Below the pieces are notes generated by a model. It worked only from the letters and a program-made list of their open reading frames with translations. It had not been told where the DNA came from and made no database searches. A DNA stretch of 64,000 nucleotides, taken from assembly GCA_011050015.1 (NCBI GenBank), contig DRGP01000102.1, positions 1 to 64,000 of the forward strand, read 5' to 3'. Origin of the DNA: Leeuwenhoekiella sp. Its GTDB lineage: Bacteria > Bacteroidota > Bacteroidia > Flavobacteriales > Flavobacteriaceae. Position 1 is the stretch's first letter; each line of letters opens with the position of its first letter. The position numbers were made by a program, and so were the translations under genes. Shown in pieces: positions 19,788 through 28,440 of this stretch.

Positions 19788-22130
19788 ATGGAACTAAGTA
19801 AAACAGAGCTTTTAGAACGCACTTTAGCTAAGGAGAAAGCAGCACGTGAGCAGGCTGAAAAAACGCTAAATGAAAAAACCAGCACTTTTACCCATTTATC
19901 TCAAGAACTGCAAAAAGAAAATACCCGGTTAAAAAATCTTTTAGATAAAAAAGCGCTGGAATTGAAAGGGGTTTTCTCAACCATCCTCGACGCCCATATT
20001 GTTATGGATATTGAAGGCAATGTGCTTAAAATGAATCATGCCGCTACAAAGCTCCTGGGCTACACATTGAAAGACAAACCTTTCAACCTTTTACAATTGC
20101 TGGCCGAAGAATACCGTGACTATACCTTTGAAGCATTTGGGGATTTATACAAAACAGGGGCCTATAAAAATTATCAGGCTGTAATTATTACAAAAAATAA
20201 GGAAAGGAAGAGAATTCAGGTAAATGCCAGTTTAATTTATGACCACGAAGGCAAGCCCATTGCTGCACAAGGAATTGCCCGGGACATTACCCGGGAAACC
20301 CAAATGAAAGCTTTACTGGAAGAGCAGAAAAAACAGTTAAATATAATTGTTGAAAACTCCCCTATAGGCATTGCACTTTCAGATCGTAAAAGTAAAGGTC
20401 TTTTATTAGTCAATAAGGCTTTTTGTACCATGCTGGAATACGAGCATGACGAGCTAAAATCTTTACAGATAAAAGACTTTACGCATCCCGATGATATGGC
20501 TGCGACTGTTGTAAAAATGCAGGAAATTCAAAAAGGGGAAATAGATCATTTCTTTCTGGAAAAAAGATACTTTACCAAATCAGGAAAAATAATTTGGGCA
20601 AAAACTTCTGTTACCGCAGTAAGGGAGGATTCTGGCGAGATTAAATATCAAATCGCGACCATAGAAGATATCACCCCACAAAAAAAGGCCAGCAACGCTC
20701 TTGAAGAATCCAATAACCGGCTATCTACGTTGATCCTTAATTTACAGAGCGGAATATTGCTGGAGGATGAAAATGGAAAAATTGTGTTGACCAATAAGCA
20801 GTTTTGTAAACAGTTTGGATTAGAGGAAAATTCAAATGCGCTTATTGGGTATGACTTTGCTGCTCTGGCGAAAAAATTAATAGACAAATTTGAAAATAAT
20901 CAAAATATAATAAGCCGTGTAGAAACTATTATTTCAGAAAAAAAACGGGTTTTAGGAGAAGAAATCGAATTAAAAGACGGTAAAATATTAGAACGTAATT
21001 TCATTCCCATATTTCAGGAAGATAGCTATAAAGGCCACTTGTGGAGTTATGAAGATATTACCCTAAAAAAGAAATATAAAGAGAACCTGCAGGCTCAAAA
21101 AGAGAAATACAGCAGGATGATTACCAATATGAATCTGGGCCTGGTAGAACTGGATACCGAAGAAGTCGTCTTATTTGCCAATCAAAGTTTTTGCGATATC
21201 ACAGGGTATTCTTTAGATGAATTACAGGGAAAAAAGGCTCGGGATTTTCTAGTTACAGATCCTACTTACCAATCCCCGTCAACTAGACTAACAGGGTCTT
21301 GGGAATTAAAAATCACCACGAAAAATAAAAAACAAAAATATTTACTGGTAACACGCACCGAAAATTATGACGTAAACAAAAACCTCATTGGGTATATTGG
21401 AATTACACTTGATATTACAGTGCAAAAAAACCTGGAGTTACAAAAAGAATCCCTACTTAAAAATCTGGAAAAACAAAACGAACAACTTAATGAGTATGCG
21501 CATATCGTTTCGCATGATTTAAAATCTCCGCTGCACAGTATTTCTGCTCTTATAAGCTGGACTAAAGAAGATTTTTCAGAACATATGAAAAAGGAAAGTT
21601 TAGTGAACTTGGAGCTTATTGAAGGAAAGGTAGAGAAAATGAACCTTTTGATAGAAAATATCCTGAAGTATTCCAGTATCGATAAAGATAACATTCAGAA
21701 TGCTCCCATAGATCTTAATAGTTTAGTGGAAGACGCTTTGGGAATGATCTTTATTCCAGAAAACATCCAGGTATCTGTTCTCAACACACTTCCCATTATT
21801 AACGCAGATGCAACGAGGATACAGCAGTTATTTCAAAATTTATTGAGCAATGCTGTAAACCATATAGAACAACCGAAGGGGCTCGTGGAAATAGATTATA
21901 TAGAAAAGGAGAACCACTTTCTTTTTTCTATACAAGATAATGGCATTGGGATTAAAAAAGAGTATTATAAAAAAATATTCACCATTTTTAATTCCCTGGG
22001 CAATAATGAAAAATCTACAGGGATTGGATTGAGTATTGTAAAAAAAGTAGTGGATTTATACGAAGGGGATATTTGGTTGGAAAGCGAAGTTGGAAAAGGG
22101 ACCACTTTCTTTTTCACTTTAAAAAAATGA
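19788..22130 (+). CDS. Multi-PAS sensor histidine kinase
   Basis: Several PAS/PAC segments; H-box YAHIVSHDLKSPLHS; DNGIGI and GIGLSIVKKVV HATPase motifs. Confidence 0.95.
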   Translation: MELSKTELLERTLAKEKAAREQAEKTLNEKTSTFTHLSQELQKENTRLKNLLDKKALELKGVFSTILDAHIVMDIEGNVLKMNHAATKLLGYTLKDKPFNLLQLLAEEYRDYTFEAFGDLYKTGAYKNYQAVIITKNKERKRIQVNASLIYDHEGKPIAAQGIARDITRETQMKALLEEQKKQLNIIVENSPIGIALSDRKSKGLLLVNKAFCTMLEYEHDELKSLQIKDFTHPDDMAATVVKMQEIQKGEIDHFFLEKRYFTKSGKIIWAKTSVTAVREDSGEIKYQIATIEDITPQKKASNALEESNNRLSTLILNLQSGILLEDENGKIVLTNKQFCKQFGLEENSNALIGYDFAALAKKLIDKFENNQNIISRVETIISEKKRVLGEEIELKDGKILERNFIPIFQEDSYKGHLWSYEDITLKKKYKENLQAQKEKYSRMITNMNLGLVELDTEEVVLFANQSFCDITGYSLDELQGKKARDFLVTDPTYQSPSTRLTGSWELKITTKNKKQKYLLVTRTENYDVNKNLIGYIGITLDITVQKNLELQKESLLKNLEKQNEQLNEYAHIVSHDLKSPLHSISALISWTKEDFSEHMKKESLVNLELIEGKVEKMNLLIENILKYSSIDKDNIQNAPIDLNSLVEDALGMIFIPENIQVSVLNTLPIINADATRIQQLFQNLLSNAVNHIEQPKGLVEIDYIEKENHFLFSIQDNGIGIKKEYYKKIFTIFNSLGNNEKSTGIGLSIVKKVVDLYEGDIWLESEVGKGTTFFFTLKK

Positions 22131-22134
22131 AAAA

Positions 22135-23265
22135 ATGAAAATAGTACAGGCAAAAAAAATAAAAAATAAAGACTGGGAATTTTCCGAAACATGTGATTTA
22201 AAAAATCCATTAGTCCTGATTTTTGCCAATAGGTTCTTACTTGAAGATCCTGAAGTCATTAAAGATATAAAAAAACAATTCCCTTATACTCATTTGGTTT
22301 TTGGTTCAACTGCCGGTGAAATTTCATCTGGTAATGTGCACGATGAATCGATAGTGGTGAGTGCTATAGATTTTGAAAAGAGCAGTTATTTGGTGAAAAG
22401 AACCAATATCCTCGATCATGAAAAAGATTCTAAAAAAGCGGGGATGCATTTAATTGAAGCCTTGCCAAAAGAAAATTTAAAACACGTTTTTGTGCTTTCC
22501 GAGGGAAGTTTTATTAATGGAAGTGCATTAATAAGTGGTATAGAAACTGGATTAGAAAATACTATTTCCGTTACGGGAGGGATGTGTGGTGATGATGCTC
22601 GTTTTGAAAAAACTCTGGCTTCCTATAACGAAAACCCCAAAGAAGGCGAAGTTATTGTGATTGGTTTTTATGGTGATAGCTTTGAAGTTTCTTTTGCAAG
22701 CTATGGTGGCTGGGTCCCTTTTGGCCCTGAACGACTTATAACGAAATCTGAAGGCAATATCCTTTATGAATTGGATGACGTACCGGCCTTGACGTTGTAT
22801 TCAAAATATCTGGGCGACAAAGCCTCTCAGCTTCCCAGAGCTTCTTTATTCTATCCCTTAAATGTGACTGCAAAGGGAAAAAGCCAACCGGTAGTACGAA
22901 CTATTCTTGGCATTGATACAGACAAAAATTCTATGACCCTCGCTGGTGATGCGCCCGTAGGTTCTAAAGTGCAGTTAATGATGGCATCGGTAGATGGGAT
23001 CGCTTCCGGGGCGTATGAAGCCGCAACTTTAGCAATGAAAGACCGAAAAACTGCACCGCAACTTGCCATTTTAGTAAGTTGTATAGGGCGAAAATTAGTG
23101 ATGGATCAACGCATTGAAGAAGAAATTGAACAGGTAATTGAGGTTATAGGTGACAAAACGAAGGTAACCGGTTTTTATTCCTATGGAGAGATGGCACCTT
23201 TTTATGGAGAACGTGCTTGTGAACTTCACAATCAAACCATGACATTAACTTTATTGAGCGAATAA
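22135..23265 (+). CDS. FIST N/C-domain sensory protein
   Basis: VFGSTAGEISSGNVHDESIVVSAI...; ILVSCIGRKLVM...VTGFYSYGEMAPF typical of FIST. Confidence 0.9.
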   Translation: MKIVQAKKIKNKDWEFSETCDLKNPLVLIFANRFLLEDPEVIKDIKKQFPYTHLVFGSTAGEISSGNVHDESIVVSAIDFEKSSYLVKRTNILDHEKDSKKAGMHLIEALPKENLKHVFVLSEGSFINGSALISGIETGLENTISVTGGMCGDDARFEKTLASYNENPKEGEVIVIGFYGDSFEVSFASYGGWVPFGPERLITKSEGNILYELDDVPALTLYSKYLGDKASQLPRASLFYPLNVTAKGKSQPVVRTILGIDTDKNSMTLAGDAPVGSKVQLMMASVDGIASGAYEAATLAMKDRKTAPQLAILVSCIGRKLVMDQRIEEEIEQVIEVIGDKTKVTGFYSYGEMAPFYGERACELHNQTMTLTLLSE

Positions 23266-24306
23266 ATGAATTCATTATTAAAAAGACAGTTGAATAAATA
23301 TCTTTCTAAAGAAGAAAGGGAAAGTGAAGGGATGCAAAATTTCCTGGAAGCCGTAAACCTGTCTTATCTTAATTATGAAGATCATATTGAGATGTCACAA
23401 CGGGCCATGAAAATTAGCTCCGATGAACTTTCTGAAGCCAATGCGAAGCTGAGAAAAGAAGGGAAAAGGCAACAAAAAATTATTGAAAACCTCAACCGGA
23501 TGATTTCAAATTTAAACTTAAAATCCCCCGGCGATAATGAAAAACTTCTATCTGTTTTAGAAATTAGTGATTTTATTGAAAAGCAATCTAAAGAGATCTC
23601 CCGCAAAAACAAACAACGGGCAGAACTTCTAAAAAGCCTGGAACAAAAAAACCAGGTGCTTTCAGATTATGCACACATGGTATCCCACGATCTTAAATCT
23701 CCATTGCGAAGTATAGATTCATTAATCAACTGGATAAAAGAAGATAACGAAGAGCTTATTAATGAAGAGTGTAGCGTTAAATTTGGGATGATCCTTCAAA
23801 ATGTTGAAAAAATGGATAGCCTTATCAGTGGTATCTTAAACTATTCAACCATTGATCAGGCCGAATTTGAAAATTATGAAGTAGATCTTCATCACCTTGT
23901 TTCAGAAATAAATCAAAGCCTTTATATTCCAAGCCATATACAAATTTCTATAAAAGAGACGCTACCGGCACTTCTGGGTGATAAATTCAGGTTGCAACAA
24001 TTGTTTCAGAATATAATACAAAATGCCATAAAAAGCATTGATAAAGAATCTGGAAAAATTGAAATAGGCGTACAGGAAAATAAAAAAGAATGGGAGTTTT
24101 ATATCAGGGACAACGGGAAAGGAATACTGCTGAAGCATCATCAAAAAATATTTCAGATTTTTGAAAAAATAGAAAATGACCAGACTGCAACAGGTATAGG
24201 GCTTTCAATAGTAAAAAAAATTGTTGATTTTTATAACGGCACTATTTGGCTTACCAGCGAGGAAGGAAAAGGAACCACTTTTTATTTCACCTTACCTAAA
24301 AAATAA
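23266..24306 (+). CDS. Cytoplasmic sensor histidine kinase
   Basis: YAHMVSHDLKSPLRS, DNGKGI, GIGLSIVKKIVDFY; no TM; paralogous to the C-terminus of the 19788 HK. Confidence 0.93.
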   Translation: MNSLLKRQLNKYLSKEERESEGMQNFLEAVNLSYLNYEDHIEMSQRAMKISSDELSEANAKLRKEGKRQQKIIENLNRMISNLNLKSPGDNEKLLSVLEISDFIEKQSKEISRKNKQRAELLKSLEQKNQVLSDYAHMVSHDLKSPLRSIDSLINWIKEDNEELINEECSVKFGMILQNVEKMDSLISGILNYSTIDQAEFENYEVDLHHLVSEINQSLYIPSHIQISIKETLPALLGDKFRLQQLFQNIIQNAIKSIDKESGKIEIGVQENKKEWEFYIRDNGKGILLKHHQKIFQIFEKIENDQTATGIGLSIVKKIVDFYNGTIWLTSEEGKGTTFYFTLPKK

Positions 24307-24307
24307 T

Positions 24308-24628
24308 ATGGAAGAACAACCCAATTTATCTGCCATACAAGAACTTTCAAGAGGGGATAAAGCTTTTGAAAATAAATTGCTGGGGGTCATAAAAAAAGAA
24401 CTTCCCCTGGAAATAGAAGCCTATAAAAAGAATCTAAAAGAAAGGGATTTTACGCAAACTGCAGAAATAGTACATAAGCTTAAGCATAAAATTAGTATTT
24501 TGGGCTTTGAAAAGGGGTATCAGACCGCTATAGATTACGAAGAAGGGATCTTACATAATGATTTTTTATTACAACATACCTTTGAACAGATTCTAGTGAA
24601 GATGCGTGCCTTTATTGAAAAGTTCTAA
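24308..24628 (+). CDS. Hpt (histidine phosphotransfer) domain protein
   Basis: AEIVHKLKHKISILG Hpt motif; ATG at 24308 right after the HK stop. Confidence 0.8.
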   Translation: MEEQPNLSAIQELSRGDKAFENKLLGVIKKELPLEIEAYKKNLKERDFTQTAEIVHKLKHKISILGFEKGYQTAIDYEEGILHNDFLLQHTFEQILVKMRAFIEKF

Positions 24629-24640
24629 TATTAATCCTGC

Positions 24641-25351
24641 ATGAACGCTATTATTATTGATGATGAAGAAATGGCCAGAACCATTCTTGAACAATTGGTA
24701 TCTCAAAATCCTGATGTTACTCTTATAGCAGACTTTTCTAATGCCATAGAAGCCATTAAGTATCTCAACCAAAATCCCATAGATCTTATTTTTCTCGATA
24801 TACACATGCCGGGTTTTACGGGATTTGATCTTATACAAACCATAAAAAACCCTCCCAAGGTAATTTTTACCACTTCCGATAAAAATTTTGCAATCGAAGC
24901 CTTTGAATACGATTGTATTGTGGATTATCTGCTTAAGCCACTTTCTGAAGAACGCTTTAATAAAGCGGTGAAAAAAGCACTTTTATTCGCACAACCTTCA
25001 AAAAACAGTCTTCCAGAAGAAAAACCAAAAGAAACTGTTCAGGATCTGTATGTAAATATAGACCGGCGCTTAATAAAAATCGCGATGGACAGTATACGAA
25101 TCATTGAAGCAAAAGGGGATTATATTCTTATAAAAACCGACTCAAAAAATTATACGGTTCATTCTACCTTAAAAAAAATAGAAGACAAGCTTCCCAACGA
25201 TATATTTTTAAAAGTTCACCGTTCCTTTATTATAAACACACAGAAAATTGTGGATATAGAGGATAACAGTGTTCTTATAGATAAAGACGTCATTCCCGTA
25301 AGCCGCTCTAACAGGGCAGAACTTATGAACCGACTCAACCTGCTTAAATAG
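24641..25351 (+). CDS. LytTR-family response regulator
   Basis: Receiver IIDDEE, LIFLDIHMPG; C-terminal LytTR (IEAKGDYILIKTDSKNYTVHSTLKKIEDKLPNDIFLKVHRSFIIN). Confidence 0.95.
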   Translation: MNAIIIDDEEMARTILEQLVSQNPDVTLIADFSNAIEAIKYLNQNPIDLIFLDIHMPGFTGFDLIQTIKNPPKVIFTTSDKNFAIEAFEYDCIVDYLLKPLSEERFNKAVKKALLFAQPSKNSLPEEKPKETVQDLYVNIDRRLIKIAMDSIRIIEAKGDYILIKTDSKNYTVHSTLKKIEDKLPNDIFLKVHRSFIINTQKIVDIEDNSVLIDKDVIPVSRSNRAELMNRLNLLK

Positions 25352-25405
25352 CAACTAGCTTCTTAGGCAATTTTCCCACAAACCTTTTATGGTTTTGCTT
25401 TGTTA

Positions 25406-25435
25406 ATTGGTCTACAGGAAACGACCACTTACCGA
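25406..25435 (+). promoter_or_regulatory. 30-bp regulatory motif, copy 2 (ATTGGTCTACA-N14-ACCGA)
   Basis: 66 bp between motif end and the STAS ATG; -7-like CATCTTTG 30 nt downstream. Confidence 0.55.
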
Positions 25436-25501
25436 AAAACCGACTTTTCTATTATCATAATCGATCATCTTTGTTGTAGTTCTAATTTAAACCAACAAAT
25501 T

Positions 25502-25798
25502 ATGTCTCTAATAAAACTAAGCAATCACGTCCTGGAAATAGAAGGAACACTATATAGCGGAAATGTTTCCGAAATGCAAAACCAAATCGAATTTGCCCTT
25601 ACAAAATCTGACTATCTCATTATAAATCTAAATCCTATAAATATGTTGGATATAGCCGGTGCGTTTATGTTATATATTCTTACTATAAATGCTCAGGAGC
25701 ATAATAAAGAAATCTTTTATATAGGAATGGAAAAAAAATCTATAAGAAATGCATTTCTCATGGCAGGACTCCAAAAACATATGCAAGGTGCCGCTTAA
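25502..25798 (+). CDS. STAS-domain protein
   Basis: SLIKLSNHVLEIEGTLYSGNVSEMQNQIEFAL...LNPINMLDIAGAFMLYIL; internal ATG at 25502. Confidence 0.75.
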   Translation: MSLIKLSNHVLEIEGTLYSGNVSEMQNQIEFALTKSDYLIINLNPINMLDIAGAFMLYILTINAQEHNKEIFYIGMEKKSIRNAFLMAGLQKHMQGAA

Positions 25799-25844
25799 TT
25801 TTACCATTCCAATAAAAGAACTACTTTCTCCTATTCTTTTAGTT

Positions 25845-25876
25845 AAACCTGATTTATTTCTAAATCAGGTTTTTTT
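25845..25876 (+). terminator. Rho-independent terminator
   Basis: 12-bp perfect stem aaacctgattta/taaatcaggttt followed by tttt. Confidence 0.85.
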
Positions 25877-25883
25877 ATGCTAT

Positions 25884-26051
25884 TAACCCGAGTTCGACCT
25901 AAAAAAAATGCATCAGTTTTTGAGATCCTGAAGGATTTGTATCGAAAACAGCTTTTTTCGATTGAAAATGGTCATTATAGATACATTTTTACGAAAATCA
26001 TTCAAATTGACAATTTTCAAATAACAGAAATATTATATCCAACTCTGGTTA
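25884..26051 (-). repeat. Dispersed palindromic repeat, copy D (subfamily 2, inverted relative to copy C)
   Basis: cagcttttttcgattgaaaatggtcat... is the reverse complement of copy C; ends taacccgagttcga / aactctggtta. Confidence 0.8.
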
Positions 26052-26584
26052 TTCGATAATTAAGGTTGGTCTCACACTAAAAAACACTAGGAGCGCTACC
26101 ACAATTGTTTTCATGAGGTAGTAAAAAATTCTAAAAACCTCCTTCAGAGCTCAGAAAATTCTTCAGATAGCATAGAAAACCCCCATTTTAGGTCGAAAAT
26201 TGGCATTTTTGATATGATTTTTGCCAATGGATCACCTCCCTTTCTATTCCCAACACCAGTTCCTTATAATTTCATTAACGACTACCAGCAGGAAAGCACA
26301 TAAGTTAAGTTTCAACTGCAAGTTGGTTAAAGAATCCCTCAGCGCTTTCTATAAAGAGAAGCATGCTGTGTTGCGGCTCCTTCCATTCATGCTGGATATA
26401 GCTTGGATCCCAATAACATATCTATAGTTACAAAACTAAAAGAGATTTCAATGATAGAAGTAATAATGCGCTTTTGTTTTTCTTCAACAGTACAGTATTT
26501 ATCAAAACCCTTTCTTCATAGGTAGTCCTGGGCGTAAAACCAATCCACACGATGTATAATATGGTTAAAAGTCAGAAAACTCCT

Positions 26585-26614
26585 ATTGACCTACACATAC
26601 CTGCAACCCATCGA
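26585..26614 (+). promoter_or_regulatory. 30-bp regulatory motif, copy 3 (ATTGACCTACA-N14-ATCGA)
   Basis: 77 bp between motif end and ATG of 26692; TACATTTA 30 nt downstream of the motif. Confidence 0.5.
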
Positions 26615-26691
26615 AAAACGTCCTGAGCACCTGCCTTAACCAAGTACATTTACACCATAATAATAAATATAAACCTTTAAATTTTTTAATC

Positions 26692-27336
26692 ATGAAGAAA
26701 CTTAATCTATCAATCGCCGCAATCGCCGTTTTACTTGCAAGTACCGCTATGGCTCAAGACAATGATGACACAAATATTGCAACACATCAATTGGATGTAA
26801 ATGTTCCAGAACTCGCTTTACTGGATATTTATGACAGCAACACCGGTACAGAAGCTGCTACTATTGCTATGGACATGCGATCTGGGTCATTTATTGACAA
26901 CAACAAAGAAGCTGGTCTGTTTAATTTCACAGGTGTTTCTTACGCTGGGCTGTATTTGAATTACACAAGTATTGTGGATAATGCTGCCAACACTAATGGG
27001 TATGATCTTTCCAGACAGATTGATGTGCAAATGGCGCCTACCAGTAGTTTTCCTGGAAGTGTAGATCTTAGAATTACACCTCAAAATCCCGTAATTACTA
27101 CAGATGGTGGTACGGCTGCTTCAGCGGGACAAATTACCAACGCTGGTGTTGCTTTAGGTGCAGAAACCCCCATTGGTTCTGATGCGCTATTGGTCAACAG
27201 TATTGAAAGTGTGTATACTGGTGATGAAGCATTTGGAGTACAACTGGCCTACACCCTGGAACAAAATGGAAACTTTGCAGCTTTTAATGCAGGTGATTAC
27301 CAGGCCACATTAATTTACACCTTGAGCGATAACTAA
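26692..27336 (+). CDS. Secreted structural/fibre-subunit-like protein (WxL/fimbrial-like C-terminal strand)
   Basis: Signal peptide (MKKLNLSIAAIAVLLASTAMAQ); C-terminus NAGDYQATLIYTLSDN resembles the terminal strand of WxL/fimbrial subunits. Confidence 0.6.
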   Translation: MKKLNLSIAAIAVLLASTAMAQDNDDTNIATHQLDVNVPELALLDIYDSNTGTEAATIAMDMRSGSFIDNNKEAGLFNFTGVSYAGLYLNYTSIVDNAANTNGYDLSRQIDVQMAPTSSFPGSVDLRITPQNPVITTDGGTAASAGQITNAGVALGAETPIGSDALLVNSIESVYTGDEAFGVQLAYTLEQNGNFAAFNAGDYQATLIYTLSDN

Positions 27337-27360
27337 AATTTCACCCCAAATTTAATTGAA

Positions 27361-27390
27361 AAAAAGTCCTTCCCCCCAGAAGGACTTTTT
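27361..27390 (+). terminator. Rho-independent terminator
   Basis: 11-bp perfect stem aaaaagtcctt/aaggacttttt with T tract. Confidence 0.85.
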
Positions 27391-27501
27391 CTTTTCTATC
27401 AAGTAAAAAGGCGTTCAAGTATTATGATTTTTCCAATCTATAATCGCTGTCCACAATGGAGTTCAAAGGCATTAAAAATCTTTTAAAGAGCGGATACTTC
27501 C

Positions 27502-27531
27502 ATTGGTCTACACCAAATCACCACCGAACGA
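27502..27531 (+). promoter_or_regulatory. 30-bp regulatory motif, copy 4 (ATTGGTCTACA-N14-AACGA)
   Basis: TAACTTTG (27561-27568), an exact TAnnTTTG, lies 29 nt downstream; ATG at 27618. Confidence 0.55.
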
Positions 27532-27617
27532 AATTTCTTACTGAAACCCCCACTTGAGGATAACTTTGTTTCAAGAAATCAACATAATACCATCGCTTAA
27601 CAATAAATAATTTTAAG

Positions 27618-28406
27618 ATGAAAAAAAATATCCTTTTTACCCTAGCTCTTTTACTTGCTATACATACAGCCCTTGCAAGTGTAGTTATCGTTAATGGTCT
27701 CACCCATGTGTATACAGGATCTATGGGCCAAACCATCCAGGGAGAGATTGTATTGGTAAATAGTTCTAATGAAGAACAACGGGTGACTTTTAGTTTAAGT
27801 GAAGCTATTTACTCCTGTACTACAAATAGGGTTTTTACCAATGAGGTTTCACATTCCAGATCTTCCATATCCTGGTTTGATGGGAGCTTGATGGATAGAG
27901 TGCTGGCGCCCAAAGAAGAATATGTATATCGTTTTTCTATAAAAATCCCCAAAGATGAAAGCTTAAAAGGATCGTTCTGGAGCAACCTGATGATAGGTAT
28001 TGAAAAACCAATACGAGAAGAAAAGCTAAACCAACACTTAGGCCTAAGCACAAAAATACGATACGCTGTGGGATTGCTCACCCACGTAAAAAGATTTGAA
28101 GAAGTACAATTGGATTTTAAAGACCTACAGGTAAATGAACTTACTGAAGAACATAAGGAATTACATGTGCAAATAGGAAATGAAACCCTTTTTGTGGAAG
28201 GTGTAAAACTATCCCTTGAAGTGTATAACACAGCAGGTGAAAAAATACTGGTCACCACTACTGACCGCAACATGGTTTTTCCAGGGTACTGCAGAGCATT
28301 TAAGATGAATATATCGGAATTGCCCAAAGGAGCATACGAATGTATCCTGATCGCGGAAGCCCGGGAAAAATTTATAGGGACCAACGTGAGCCTTACCATA
28401 GAATAA
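27618..28406 (+). CDS. Secreted periplasmic chaperone-like / DUF916-like protein
   Basis: Signal peptide; Ig-like GQTIQGEIVLVNSSNEEQRVTFSL...WFDGSLMDRVLAPKEEYVYRFSIKIPKDESLKGSFWSNLMIG. Confidence 0.55.
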   Translation: MKKNILFTLALLLAIHTALASVVIVNGLTHVYTGSMGQTIQGEIVLVNSSNEEQRVTFSLSEAIYSCTTNRVFTNEVSHSRSSISWFDGSLMDRVLAPKEEYVYRFSIKIPKDESLKGSFWSNLMIGIEKPIREEKLNQHLGLSTKIRYAVGLLTHVKRFEEVQLDFKDLQVNELTEEHKELHVQIGNETLFVEGVKLSLEVYNTAGEKILVTTTDRNMVFPGYCRAFKMNISELPKGAYECILIAEAREKFIGTNVSLTIE

Positions 28407-28440
28407 ACCGGTAAAACCAAAAAATTTAATTCAAGCTATT

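Noticed and set aside
25877-26059. 60-aa ORF
   Set aside because: It reads through palindromic repeat copy D.
26180-26230. Possible fifth copy of the palindromic repeat (ggtcgaaaattggcatttttgatatgatttttgcc)
   Set aside because: Only a short, degenerate similarity without the terminal inverted repeats.
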